In this document: positions 25,972 to 35,049 of the stretch, piece by piece | How the letters are laid out: every line of letters begins with the position of its first letter | How positions within the stretch are numbered: the stretch's first letter is position 1 | DNA from: Nitrosomonadales bacterium | GTDB taxonomy: Bacteria > Pseudomonadota > Gammaproteobacteria > Burkholderiales > Gallionellaceae | Assembly: GCA_016177795.1 (NCBI GenBank) | Contig: JACOUM010000003.1 | Location: forward strand, 62,001 to 126,000 | Direction: 5' to 3' | DNA: 64,000 nucleotides | Notes under the pieces: model-generated | What the model saw: the letters and a program-made list of their open reading frames with translations, nothing else | Databases searched by the model: none | Told to the model about the DNA's origin: nothing | Made by a program: the position numbers and the translations under genes

Positions 25972-27300
25972 TCAACATGGCTGACGGTAAAGATCGCAAC
26001 GAGTGAGCGGAACCGGATCGGAAAACGCCTGGCGTCTGGAAGCCAGTATCTGGTATATGCCGGTATTACCTTCCTCGAACTGCATTGCGCTGGCTGCCAT
26101 GTACAGCCGCCAGATGCGATAAACAGGTTCGGCGACATGTTTCAGCGCGTCGTCATGGTGCGCCTCCAGGCGTCTCACCCACTCGCGCAGCGTCAGTGCG
26201 TAGTGCAGTCTTAGCCCCTCGACGTCGTGAATCTCGAATTTTGCGTCTTCCATGACCCGCTGCGCCGTGCTGACGGTTTCGAGCTGCCCGTCCGGGAACA
26301 CATAGCGATTGATGAATTCGGTCCCAATGCTCTTTTTCCAGCCGCCCTCGTCGCTGGTGATGCCGTGGTTGAGGAACAGACCGCCGGGTTTCAGCATGCG
26401 ATGGGCAATGGCAAAGTAGGTCGGCAGGTTCTTCAGACCAACATGCTCGAACATGCCCACGCTTACCAGCTTGTCATATTCGGCCTCACCCTGAAGATCG
26501 CGGTAATCCCTGAGTTCGATGGTGACCTTTTGTTCCAGCCCGCGGGACTTGATTATCCGTTGCGCATGGTCGTACTGGTTGCGGCTCAACGTGATGCCGT
26601 GCGCGGTGACGCCGTAATGCTCCGCAGCCCAGCATATCAGCGCGCCCCAGCCGCAGCCGATGTCGAGCAGGCGCTCGCCGGGCTTGAGCCGCAGCTTCCG
26701 GCAGATGTGGTCGAGCTTGTTACACTGTGCCTGCTCCAGGCTTTGGCCGGCATCCTCGTAGTAAGCGCAGGAATAAATCATCTGCTCGTCCAGCCACAGG
26801 GCATAGAAATCGTTCGAAACGTCGTAGTGAAACGAGATGGAAATGCGGTTGAGCTGCCTGCTGGGCCGTATTCCCAGCTTTTGTGCCAGGGTCTTTGCCC
26901 ATCTGGGCGAGGCATCGGCTTCGGCAGAATTTCCGTGTCCGATCCTGAGCGCCCCCGCAGCCATACGGATTTTGTCCATCGGCGACAATCGCAGCGAAGT
27001 CAGGTAATGACGAATTCCGAGCGCGCCGTATATATCGCCGTCAATATCCACCAGCCTCCTGAAATAGGATTCCGCGAGACGTAATGGATCGCGCGCCAGG
27101 ACGAGTTCCTGAAAAGCTTTTGCAGAACGGAAAGTCAGCGAAAATGTCGGGTGGTCGCGGCCCAGATGCACTTCGGAGCCGTCCCACAGGCAGATGCGGA
27201 GACCTCCATCGAAATCCCGGAATAGACGAGACAGGATATGTTTAGCCGACTCGATGCCGGAATTGCAGGCTACAGAGTTACTACAATAAAGAGATGCCAT
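25972..27300 (-). CDS. cfa: cyclopropane-fatty-acyl-phospholipid synthase family methyltransferase
   Basis: About 442 residues; the ATG at 27300 has a GAGGAG site, preferred over an upstream TTG. The C-terminal SAM-methyltransferase core has LLDIGCGWGALICWAAEHYG, then SVGMFEHVGLKN, GGLFLNHG and EFINRYVFPDG. Cfa adds a methylene bridge to unsaturated acyl chains of membrane phospholipids, usually under stress. Residues 1-130 form the typical N-terminal lipid-binding part. It is inside the copper island, 214 bases downstream of cusF. Confidence 0.92.
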   Translation of the reverse strand: MASLYCSNSVACNSGIESAKHILSRLFRDFDGGLRICLWDGSEVHLGRDHPTFSLTFRSAKAFQELVLARDPLRLAESYFRRLVDIDGDIYGALGIRHYLTSLRLSPMDKIRMAAGALRIGHGNSAEADASPRWAKTLAQKLGIRPSRQLNRISISFHYDVSNDFYALWLDEQMIYSCAYYEDAGQSLEQAQCNKLDHICRKLRLKPGERLLDIGCGWGALICWAAEHYGVTAHGITLSRNQYDHAQRIIKSRGLEQKVTIELRDYRDLQGEAEYDKLVSVGMFEHVGLKNLPTYFAIAHRMLKPGGLFLNHGITSDEGGWKKSIGTEFINRYVFPDGQLETVSTAQRVMEDAKFEIHDVEGLRLHYALTLREWVRRLEAHHDDALKHVAEPVYRIWRLYMAASAMQFEEGNTGIYQILASRRQAFSDPVPLTRCDLYRQPC

Positions 27301-27514
27301 TTCGCTGAACTCCTCTTTCAATAGTTTTGGGAAACCCTGGTCAAATTTGATTGGGCTGACGGCAAGCCGCCAGCCGACCTGTCAGCACTCAATTGCGGCT
27401 AGAGCTTATAGCCGTTGCTTTCATCGTGTATTGGGACAAGCAAGCCGTGTGCAGTGGCGCACGGTGTCCACCCTTGCTCTTGGCAGGAACATGTCCTGAC
27501 CGTTTAATCGTTGA

Positions 27515-27862
27515 TTACCTGAGCTCGATCTCGATCTTGACGATCAGCCATACCAAATCCTCCGGTTTGGCTTTTCCCAGTTCAAACCGTACCGCATCGC
27601 CCTCCTTGAGGCCGTCCAGCAGCGAGGCGTTCGCTACGCTGAAATCCATCAACATGGCCGACCAGCCGAGCGATTTGATCGGCTCGTGCGCCAGCTTGAT
27701 GCGCAATTTTGCACGATCCACAGACACCACCTTGCCGACGCCCTGATGGCTGGCCTGTTCAGCCTCCTCCTGCGCCTCCCTGCCTGCCATCGGCTGCGCA
27801 GCCAGTGGCAGCGGCGCCACACCAGCCAGCAACAGGGCGATTATTCCAATCCGTTTTTTCAT
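27515..27862 (-). CDS. cusF: CusF-like periplasmic copper-binding protein
   Basis: 115 residues from the ATG at 27862 (GGAG ribosome site), with a signal peptide ending LAAQ. The domain VVSVDRAKLRIKLAHEPIKSLGW...AMLMDFSV matches the CusF fold, which binds Cu(I)/Ag(I) with Met and His and passes it to CusB. The last gene of the cus unit. A second CusF-like domain is fused to CusB. Confidence 0.86.
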   Translation of the reverse strand: MKKRIGIIALLLAGVAPLPLAAQPMAGREAQEEAEQASHQGVGKVVSVDRAKLRIKLAHEPIKSLGWSAMLMDFSVANASLLDGLKEGDAVRFELGKAKPEDLVWLIVKIEIELR

Positions 27863-27953
27863 TGTATTCTCCATTCGTTGCATTTTTGGGCGTTTCCAAC
27901 GGCGCTTCGACTGCTGCCCGTTTGCAGTCAAAACTTGTACCACCCATACACCG

Positions 27954-28199
27954 CTAATCTTTATGCGGCGGCATTTCATCATGCGCCACGCTGTTGAAGG
28001 CGAACCAGCCGAACACGGCGGCGATAAGCGCAGACAATGCCGCCCCCCACAGCATCCAGCGTCCCGTTATCAAGCACTGCGCCGCATAAGACCAATTCCT
28101 GAATAACGTGCCCATACCGGTGAACGCCAGCGCTGCGGTAGTGAATGCAATGGGGAAATGCACAAATGCCGGGTGCCAGTTTGGAATAATATCGATCAC
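27954..28199 (-). CDS. DUF2231 membrane protein, probably C-terminally truncated
   Basis: 81 residues. HPAFVHFPIAFTTAALAF is the start of the DUF2231 family; GWFAFNSVAHDEMPPHKD ends at a stop where longer relatives continue through further helices. The following bases do not resume the family in any frame, so a deletion is likely. Its start overlaps cusA by 4 bases. Confidence 0.75.
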   Translation of the reverse strand: MIDIIPNWHPAFVHFPIAFTTAALAFTGMGTLFRNWSYAAQCLITGRWMLWGAALSALIAAVFGWFAFNSVAHDEMPPHKD

Positions 28200-31100
28200 T
28201 TTTTCGATCCTTTATTGAGAAGGTTGATTTCGCTCGCCTTGATCAAGGCATACAGCACCGGGATCACCACCAGCGTCAGCACCGTCGACGAGATCATGCC
28301 GCCAATCATGGGTGCGGCGATGCGGCTCATCACTTCCGAGCCCGTGCCGCTGCTCCACATGATCGGCAGCAGGCCTGCCATGATCGCCGTCACAGTCATC
28401 ATCTTCGGGCGTACCCGCTCCACCGCGCCTTCCATGATGGCGGCATGCAGGTCATCCGGAGCCGGCTTACGGCCTTCGGCGACACAACGCGCCTGTATCT
28501 CCTGCCACGCATGTTCCAGATAAATCAACATCACCACGCCGGTTTCCGCTGCCACGCCTGCCAGCGCAATGAAGCCCACCGCGACCGCCACCGACAGGTT
28601 GTAGCCAAGCAGCCACAGCAGCCATACGCCGCCGACCAGTGCGAACGGCACGGAGAGCATCACGATCAGCGATTCCGTCACGCGCCTGAAATTGAGGTAA
28701 AGCAACAAAAAGATGATCAGCAAGGTAACCGGTATAACGATCTTCATCTTGGCGGCAGCACGTTCCATGTATTCGAACTGCCCGCTCCAGGTTGCGTAGT
28801 AACCGGGCGGAAACTTCACTTGCTCAGCCACCGCCCGGCGAGCATCGGTCACATACGTGCCGATATCGCGATCGCGGATATCCACAAAAATATAGGCGGA
28901 CAGCAGCGCGTTCTCGGTGCGGATGGCTGGTGCTCCCTTGACCACCTCCACCTTGGCGAGCTGCCCGAGCGGGATCATTGCGCCCTCCATGGTTGGCACT
29001 AACACTTCACGCGCAATCTGCTGAGGACTGCTGCGCAACTCGCGCGGGTAGCGAACGATGACACCGAAGCGTTCCCGTCCCTGCACCATCGTGGTCACCA
29101 TCTCGCCACCGAGTGCGGTAGAGACGACATCCAGCAAGTCTCCCACTGGCATTCCGTAGCGCGCAAGCGCCTCCCGGTCCGGCTCGATATCGAGGTAGAA
29201 ACCGCCGGTAATGCGCTCAGCAAAGGCGCTGGTGGTGCCCGGAACGTTCTTGACCACTGCTTCGATGTCCTTGGCCACACGCTCTATTTCTTCCAGATCC
29301 TTGCCATACACCTTGATGCCGATCGGTGTGCGGATGCCGGTAGCGAGCATGTCGAGACGCGCCTTGATCGGCATGGTCCACGAGTTTGCCATACCCGGAA
29401 ATTGCAATGCCTTGTCCATTTCCGCGATCAGTTTGTCCATGTTCATACCATGTCGCCACTCTGCCTCCGGCTTGAGGTTGATCACTGTCTCGAACATTTC
29501 CGGCGGGGCCGGATCGGTAGCCGTCTGCGCGCGCCCCGCCTTGCCATACACGGACGCTACTTCGGGAAAACTCTTGATGATCTTGTCCTGCGTCTGCAAC
29601 AGTTCCGCCGCTTTGGTGATAGACATGGCAGGCAGCGAGGCAGGCATATAAAGCAGCGTGCCCTCGTTGAGCGTCGGCATGAACTCGGAGCCCAGCCTTG
29701 TCGCCGGATAGATGGAAACACCCAGCGCCACTAGCGCAGCGAAGATGGTCGTTTTCTTCCAGCGCATCACCGCCGCAATGATCGGTCGATAAACCCGGAT
29801 CAAAAGGCGGTTCAGCGGGTTCTGCGCCTCCGGCATGATTTTGCCGCGAATAAACAACATCATCAGCACCGGAACCAGCGTGATGGACAACAATGCTGCG
29901 CCCGCCATGGAGAAAGTCTTGGTAAATGCGAGCGGTGAAAAAAGCCGCCCTTCTTGCCCCTCCAGCGTGAACACCGGCAGAAACGATACGGTGATGATCA
30001 GCAGCGAAAAAAATAACGCCGGGCCGACTTCCTTGCACGCTGCCAACATTGCTTCAAGGCGCGACTCGCCCTCCTTGAGCCGCTCCAGATGTTTGTGCGC
30101 GTTCTCGATCATCACGATCGCGGCATCCACCATAGCGCCGATGGCAATCGCAATTCCACCCAGACTCATTATGTTTGAATTCATGCCCAGCGCGCGCATG
30201 GCGATGATGGCGATCAGCACGCCGACGGGCAGCATCACGATGGCCACCAGCGCGCTGCGCACATGCATAAGGAACACCATGCACACCAGCGCGACGATGA
30301 TGCTTTCCTCAAGCAGCGTGCGCTTCAGAGTTTCGATGGCGCGATGGATCAGATCGGAGCGGTCATATACCGTCTGGATGGTTACGCCATCGGGAAGACC
30401 AGAGGACACCTCGGCAATTTTGTTTTTGATGTTCTCGATAACCTCCAGCGCGTTCTGACCATAGCGTGCCATGACGATGCCGGACACCACTTCACCTTCA
30501 CCATTCAGCTCGGTGAGGCCGCGTCTCTCGTCCGGGCCAAGCTCGACACGCGCGATGTCGCGTATCAGCACCGGCGTACCGCGTTCCGATTTCACCACCA
30601 GATTCCTGATGTCGTTCGTTCCGCGTAGGTAGCCCTTGCCGCGCACCATGTACTCGGTCTCTGCCATCTCCACCACACGTCCGCCGACATCGCGATTGGA
30701 ATCGCGGATCACCTGCACCACCTTATTGAGCGGAATGCCGTAGGCACGCAGCTTTACCGGGTCGACCGTCACCTGATACTGCTGCACGAAGCCGCCAACG
30801 GAAGCTACTTCCGACACACCGTGTGCCTTGGTAAGCTGATAACGCAGGTACCAATCCTGAATGGTGCGCAGTTCGGCCAGCGTCTTGTTCACACCGATCA
30901 CCGCGTACTGGTATACCCAGCCGACACCTGTCGCATCCGGACCGATCTGCGGTGTAACGCCCTTGGGCAGCTTGCCAGAAGCGAAATTAAGGTACTCCAG
31001 CACCCGCGAGCGCGCCCAGTAAATGTCGGTGCCGTCCTCGAAAATCACGTAGACGAAGGAAGCACCGAAGACCGAGAAGCCGCGCACCACCTTGGATTTC

Positions 31101-31330
31101 GGCACCGAAATCATGGAAGTGGTCAACGGATAGGTGACCTGGTCTTCCACCACCTGCGGCGCCTGACCCGGATACTCGGTATAGACGATCACCTGCACAT
31201 CCGATAAATCCGGCAACGCATCCAGCGGTGTTTTCACGACCGCATAGATGCCCGCCAGCGTGACGAACAGCGTGGCGAGAATCACCATGAAGCGGTTGCG
31301 TGCCGACCATTCAATGACTTTGTCCAGCAT
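28196..31330 (-). CDS. cusA: Cu(I)/Ag(I) efflux RND inner-membrane pump
   Basis: 1044 residues, twelve membrane helices in the RND layout. The N-terminus MLDKVIEWSARNRFMVILA is typical of the heavy-metal RND group. The segment PGMANSWTMPIKARLDMLATGIRTPIGIKVYG contains the region of the CusA periplasmic methionine pathway. GVWLLWLLGYN and the proton-relay helix GFIALAGVAAETGVVMLIYLEHA are present. It exports Cu(I) or Ag(I) with CusB and CusC across both membranes. One base separates it from the cusB stop. Confidence 0.95.
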   Translation of the reverse strand: MLDKVIEWSARNRFMVILATLFVTLAGIYAVVKTPLDALPDLSDVQVIVYTEYPGQAPQVVEDQVTYPLTTSMISVPKSKVVRGFSVFGASFVYVIFEDGTDIYWARSRVLEYLNFASGKLPKGVTPQIGPDATGVGWVYQYAVIGVNKTLAELRTIQDWYLRYQLTKAHGVSEVASVGGFVQQYQVTVDPVKLRAYGIPLNKVVQVIRDSNRDVGGRVVEMAETEYMVRGKGYLRGTNDIRNLVVKSERGTPVLIRDIARVELGPDERRGLTELNGEGEVVSGIVMARYGQNALEVIENIKNKIAEVSSGLPDGVTIQTVYDRSDLIHRAIETLKRTLLEESIIVALVCMVFLMHVRSALVAIVMLPVGVLIAIIAMRALGMNSNIMSLGGIAIAIGAMVDAAIVMIENAHKHLERLKEGESRLEAMLAACKEVGPALFFSLLIITVSFLPVFTLEGQEGRLFSPLAFTKTFSMAGAALLSITLVPVLMMLFIRGKIMPEAQNPLNRLLIRVYRPIIAAVMRWKKTTIFAALVALGVSIYPATRLGSEFMPTLNEGTLLYMPASLPAMSITKAAELLQTQDKIIKSFPEVASVYGKAGRAQTATDPAPPEMFETVINLKPEAEWRHGMNMDKLIAEMDKALQFPGMANSWTMPIKARLDMLATGIRTPIGIKVYGKDLEEIERVAKDIEAVVKNVPGTTSAFAERITGGFYLDIEPDREALARYGMPVGDLLDVVSTALGGEMVTTMVQGRERFGVIVRYPRELRSSPQQIAREVLVPTMEGAMIPLGQLAKVEVVKGAPAIRTENALLSAYIFVDIRDRDIGTYVTDARRAVAEQVKFPPGYYATWSGQFEYMERAAAKMKIVIPVTLLIIFLLLYLNFRRVTESLIVMLSVPFALVGGVWLLWLLGYNLSVAVAVGFIALAGVAAETGVVMLIYLEHAWQEIQARCVAEGRKPAPDDLHAAIMEGAVERVRPKMMTVTAIMAGLLPIMWSSGTGSEVMSRIAAPMIGGMISSTVLTLVVIPVLYALIKASEINLLNKGSKK

Positions 31331-31331
31331 G

Positions 31332-32933
31332 TCAGTGCCCCTCGTGAGGGTTAGCCGGCATTGATTGCAGCCGCGTGATCACCCATTCGCCCGGCTTGCG
31401 TTCGACGATTTCAAACGTGATCGCGTTGCCGATTCCGGCATTGCCCGCCAACGACGGATTGGCGAGCATGAAATCCATCGTCATGCCCGGCCAGTTCAGC
31501 GTCTCCACCGGCCCATGAGTGACGTTGACGGTGCCGTCCGCGTTGACGGCATTCAGCGTGCCTTGCGCCTGATGTCCCACCCCGTCGGATTTGCCCTTCT
31601 GCTGTAGCGGCGCATCCGGCTGCTTCTGCTCCGCTGGTATGCTGCCAACATGCTCTCCCAAGCCGCCCAGTGCTGCCTTGAGGTTGCTCTCCGCATCGAT
31701 CAGGAAATTGGCGGAAATCACCACCTGCTCACCCTCCGCAATCCCCTCCAGCACTTCGACATAATTTTCTCCGCGGCTTCCCAGCCTGACCACACGCGGG
31801 TCGAACCGTCCCGGCGCCAGTTGCACCAGCACAACCTGGCGCATGCCGCTGTCGATCACCGCCGAAACCGGCACAGTCAGCACCTCCCCCTTGCCGACCA
31901 CCTGGATCTCCACGTTGGCAAACATGGCCGGCTTGAGCAGCCAATTCGAATTGGCGATTTCCATGCGCACCGGCACGGTGCGCGTGGCCGCATTTAGCGT
32001 CGGATAAACAAGGCTTACCACTCCCTCAAAGCGCTTATCCGGATAGGCATTCAGCTTGACTTGCGCCTTGCTGCCGACTTGCACCAGTCCGATGTCCTGC
32101 TCGAAGACATCGGCAACCACCCACACCGAGGAAAGGTCGGCAATCTGGTACAGCACCTCGCCGGGCATGAAACGCATCCCCTCCAGCGCCTTCTTCTCCA
32201 GCACGACGCCATTCACCGGCGTGTGGAAGGCATGAAAAGTCAGGCTGCGCCTGGCTGTCTCGGACTTGGCCAGCTCTTTCACCTGCTGCTCGGAAATGTC
32301 CCAGTTCTTGAGGCGCAGCAGGCTGGCTTCGGCAAGCCGCTGCATGCTCCGCCGGGTGTCGTCGTCCGCCCCCTTCAATGCCGCGACGCCCTCCAGGGCA
32401 ATCGCGTACTCGCGCTGCACCGAGACCAGTTCCGGGCTGTACACGTCGAACAGCGCCTGCCCTTTTCTCACCGGCTCCCCGGTGGTCTTCACATGCAGCT
32501 TTTCTATCCAGCCCTCGAACTTGGGGGCGATGTTGTGGATATGCCGCTCATTGACTTCCACCTTGCCCACGGCGCGCACCGTTTTATCGAGCACACGCAG
32601 CGCCGCCTGCTCGGTTTTCACCCCCAGCTTCTGCACTTTCTCGACACTGATTCTCACCTGCCCAGAGCCTGATGAAACAGCTTGGGCGCCGCCTGTCTCC
32701 TCGTCATCTTCGTACACCGGCACGTAGTCCATGCCCATGGAATCCTTTTTGGGCACCGGCGAGGTGTCCGGCAGGCCCATCGGGTTGCGGTAGTACAGGA
32801 TTTTGCGAGATGGCTCTTTCAGTGTCGCGGTTGTTGTCTCCCTGTTCTCTATCTTCTGCCCCCACCAATAACCGCCCGTAGCGGCCAGCCCTGCGGCCAG
32901 CGCCACGGCAATCATCGCGTTTATTTGTTTCAT
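31332..32933 (-). CDS. cusB: RND efflux adaptor CusB with fused CusF-like C-terminal domain
   Basis: 533 residues. After a membrane-anchor/signal segment, a YYRNPMGLPD/ GMDYVPVYED metal-binding box (about 50-75) precedes the barrel-sandwich hybrid and beta-barrel adaptor region (KFEGWIEKLHVKTTGE, VYSPELVSVQREYA). The last 80 residues (GTLNAVNADGTVNVTHGP, LNWPGMTMDFML) form a CusF domain. It bridges CusA and CusC and takes copper from the periplasm. Start overlaps cusC stop by 4 bases. Confidence 0.95.
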   Translation of the reverse strand: MKQINAMIAVALAAGLAATGGYWWGQKIENRETTTATLKEPSRKILYYRNPMGLPDTSPVPKKDSMGMDYVPVYEDDEETGGAQAVSSGSGQVRISVEKVQKLGVKTEQAALRVLDKTVRAVGKVEVNERHIHNIAPKFEGWIEKLHVKTTGEPVRKGQALFDVYSPELVSVQREYAIALEGVAALKGADDDTRRSMQRLAEASLLRLKNWDISEQQVKELAKSETARRSLTFHAFHTPVNGVVLEKKALEGMRFMPGEVLYQIADLSSVWVVADVFEQDIGLVQVGSKAQVKLNAYPDKRFEGVVSLVYPTLNAATRTVPVRMEIANSNWLLKPAMFANVEIQVVGKGEVLTVPVSAVIDSGMRQVVLVQLAPGRFDPRVVRLGSRGENYVEVLEGIAEGEQVVISANFLIDAESNLKAALGGLGEHVGSIPAEQKQPDAPLQQKGKSDGVGHQAQGTLNAVNADGTVNVTHGPVETLNWPGMTMDFMLANPSLAGNAGIGNAITFEIVERKPGEWVITRLQSMPANPHEGH

Positions 32934-34210
32934 AATTCTTCTCCTAATAGCCGTTCGATTTCGGCCAGACGCATCTGCGCATCGGTCTGGGCTTTCAGCA
33001 CTTCCAGCTTGGCATTCAGGATTTGCCGTGCCGCATCCAGCAGCGTCGCAAAATCCACCCTGCCGTTCTGATAGCCGGTTAACGCAGATTCAAAGGTGAC
33101 ATTCGCTTGAGGCAACAGGCCGCTGAAACTCAGCAACTCGGTGCGCTGCGCTGCGTCGATGCCGGAGAGGTTTTCGGCCAGCGCAGACAGGATGCGGTTG
33201 ACGGTTGCCTCCTTGCGTGCTTTTGCCACCGCCAGCATCGCCTCGGATTCACGCTCCTGTGAACGGCGTGTCTCTTGTTGCAACGGAATATTGAGTTCGA
33301 CCATCACACCCCATTCGCGCACCGCAGTGCCGAACTGGGTCGGAGAAATACCCAGCACAAAATCCGGATAACGGTTTTTGTAAACAAGATCACGATTTTT
33401 CTCACCCGCGCGGATACTCGCCTCATCCACAAACAAATCCGGGTTGTGTTCACGAATGCGATTTTCAAGTGTCGCATAATTTTCCAAACTGGCCGTTGCG
33501 GGGATACTGCGCAAGTGTTGTGGAGTGGCAAGCGACAGGGTCACCGGACGCGACAACAAAGCATTCAGCCGTGCCTCTATTTGCCGTTTGGTATTGTCCA
33601 GCGCGACCAGTTCGGTTTTCATGACCGTTTGTTCAACTTGCGCGCGCACCGCGTCTTGTTGCGCGGCAAGACCGTTGGCATAACGCATCTGCGCAACTTT
33701 TTCCATCTGCGCCACCAGATCGAGTAAATCACGGGTAATTTTCTGACTGCCCGCAACATAGTAATACTGCGCGTAAGCGGACTTGATTTGCGCCGACAAT
33801 TCCGCCCAGGTTGCAGCGGTTCGCCACCGTGCCTGATCTGCTCCTGCCACGATCGCTTCTCGCTGCAAATCACGTTTGCCAAACCACGGCACGCTCTGCA
33901 TCAACGTATAGCGCGTACTGCCCACCTGCGAGGGGAACAGGCTAGAGCTTTTGTCCATGCCGCGGTTGGTGATGTCCATCAACTCGGCGCGCAACACCGG
34001 ATCGGGCAAGGCTGCCGCAGGTTGAATGCGTTGCTCTGCGGCATCCATTTCATGACGCATTGCGGCAAATTCCGGGTTGTGTTCGCGCGCATATTCCAGC
34101 AGTCCTGCAAGACTGGAACCCAACGCGCGATCTTCAACTGCATGAGCGGATAACAGCCATGAGCCGACTAATACGCAGGCCGCCAGGCTAACGATAGTTC
34201 GTATTTTCAT
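32930..34210 (-). CDS. cusC: TolC-family outer membrane efflux channel
   Basis: About 426 residues from the ATG at 34210 (AAGGAG site); signal peptide MKIRTIVSLAACVLVG ends in AHA. The OEP repeats are visible: LLEYAREHNPEFAAMR, GKRDLQREAIVAGADQARWR, and LPQANVTFESALTGYQNGRVDFATLLDAARQIL. It is the channel of the Cus tripartite pump and lies upstream of cusB with an ATGA overlap. No lipobox is present, unlike E. coli CusC. Confidence 0.9.
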   Translation of the reverse strand: MKIRTIVSLAACVLVGSWLLSAHAVEDRALGSSLAGLLEYAREHNPEFAAMRHEMDAAEQRIQPAAALPDPVLRAELMDITNRGMDKSSSLFPSQVGSTRYTLMQSVPWFGKRDLQREAIVAGADQARWRTAATWAELSAQIKSAYAQYYYVAGSQKITRDLLDLVAQMEKVAQMRYANGLAAQQDAVRAQVEQTVMKTELVALDNTKRQIEARLNALLSRPVTLSLATPQHLRSIPATASLENYATLENRIREHNPDLFVDEASIRAGEKNRDLVYKNRYPDFVLGISPTQFGTAVREWGVMVELNIPLQQETRRSQERESEAMLAVAKARKEATVNRILSALAENLSGIDAAQRTELLSFSGLLPQANVTFESALTGYQNGRVDFATLLDAARQILNAKLEVLKAQTDAQMRLAEIERLLGEEL

Positions 34211-34278
34211 GATCTTCTCCTTGAAACCGATTGCCAAACAACCGTCGGAAGATGACTTACCCAGACGGTTATGCCAGT

Positions 34279-34935
34279 TCAATGTCGCGCAAAAACCCTG
34301 GCGTTGCCGTCTTCTCCAATCAGCAAGGTGTCGTAGGAAACCGGGTGGTCGCTTTCCATGCCGGGCGAACCGGGCGGCATGGCAGGCACGGCCAGGCCGA
34401 TGGCCTTGGGGCGTTCCTTGAACAAGCGCTTGATATCCGCCGCAGGCACATGGCCTTCAATCAGATATTGCCCGGCCCTGGCGCTATGGCACGAACCAAA
34501 CTGATCTGGCATGCCGAGTTTCTTGCGCGCCGCAGGCACATCGTCCACGTCGTGCAGGATCACCTTGAAGCCATTTTTCTGCAGATGTTCCGCCCATAAT
34601 TTGCAGCAGCCGCACTGCGCGCTTTTATATACCTCCACAACGGGCAAAGCCTGTTCTGAGCCCTTCACAACAGCCGGTGCCGGAACCTGCTGAGCGGCCT
34701 GAGCTATACTGGGCAAGGCAGCGGCCAATGCAATGAACAGTACCATGCCCTGCAGCAAAATGTATTTCTTCGAATAAATTCCGGTCAACCTAATAAACGC
34801 GGATGACAGGATGGGTAGGTGCGAATTCATTCGCACATAACCGGTTGTGCGTGCGAATAAATTCGCACCTACATAATTCGCTTTAGCGAAACTTGTTTCA
34901 TTCGTTTTACAGAAACTCACTTTGTTCGTTTTCAT
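34279..34935 (-). CDS. DUF411 metal-binding protein with unusual N-terminus
   Basis: 218 residues if the ATG at 34935 (GAGGA site) is used. The mature domain has VYKSAQCGCCKLWAEHL, then FGSCHSARAGQYLIEGHVPA, and YDTLLIGEDGNARVFARH: the DUF411 pattern with CGCC as likely copper ligand, found in many copper loci. The first ~60 residues are coded partly by a GTAGGTGCGAATT palindrome (34815-34872). An alternative ATG at 34746 would begin a normal signal peptide (MVLFIALAAALPSIAQA) but has a weak ribosome site. Confidence 0.8.
   Translation of the reverse strand: MKTNKVSFCKTNETSFAKANYVGANLFARTTGYVRMNSHLPILSSAFIRLTGIYSKKYILLQGMVLFIALAAALPSIAQAAQQVPAPAVVKGSEQALPVVEVYKSAQCGCCKLWAEHLQKNGFKVILHDVDDVPAARKKLGMPDQFGSCHSARAGQYLIEGHVPAADIKRLFKERPKAIGLAVPAMPPGSPGMESDHPVSYDTLLIGEDGNARVFARH
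34815..34872. repeat. 58-bp palindromic repeat in the 5' end of the DUF411 gene
   Basis: Arms GTAGGTGCGAATT and AATTCGCACCTAC are inverted copies, and inner GCGAATTCATTCGC and GTGCGTGCGAATAAATTCGC form smaller palindromes. It reads in frame through the DUF411 N-terminus. Its form matches palindromic elements often dispersed in betaproteobacterial genomes. Confidence 0.8.
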
Positions 34936-35049
34936 GTTCTGAATCCTCGAAAAGTCTTAAGCAGGCGGACGCAATGCGTCCACCGAACGATTCGGGACGA
35001 GCTTGAAATCAGATCAGTTTACGAAACCGGCAGACACACTCGCCCCGCG

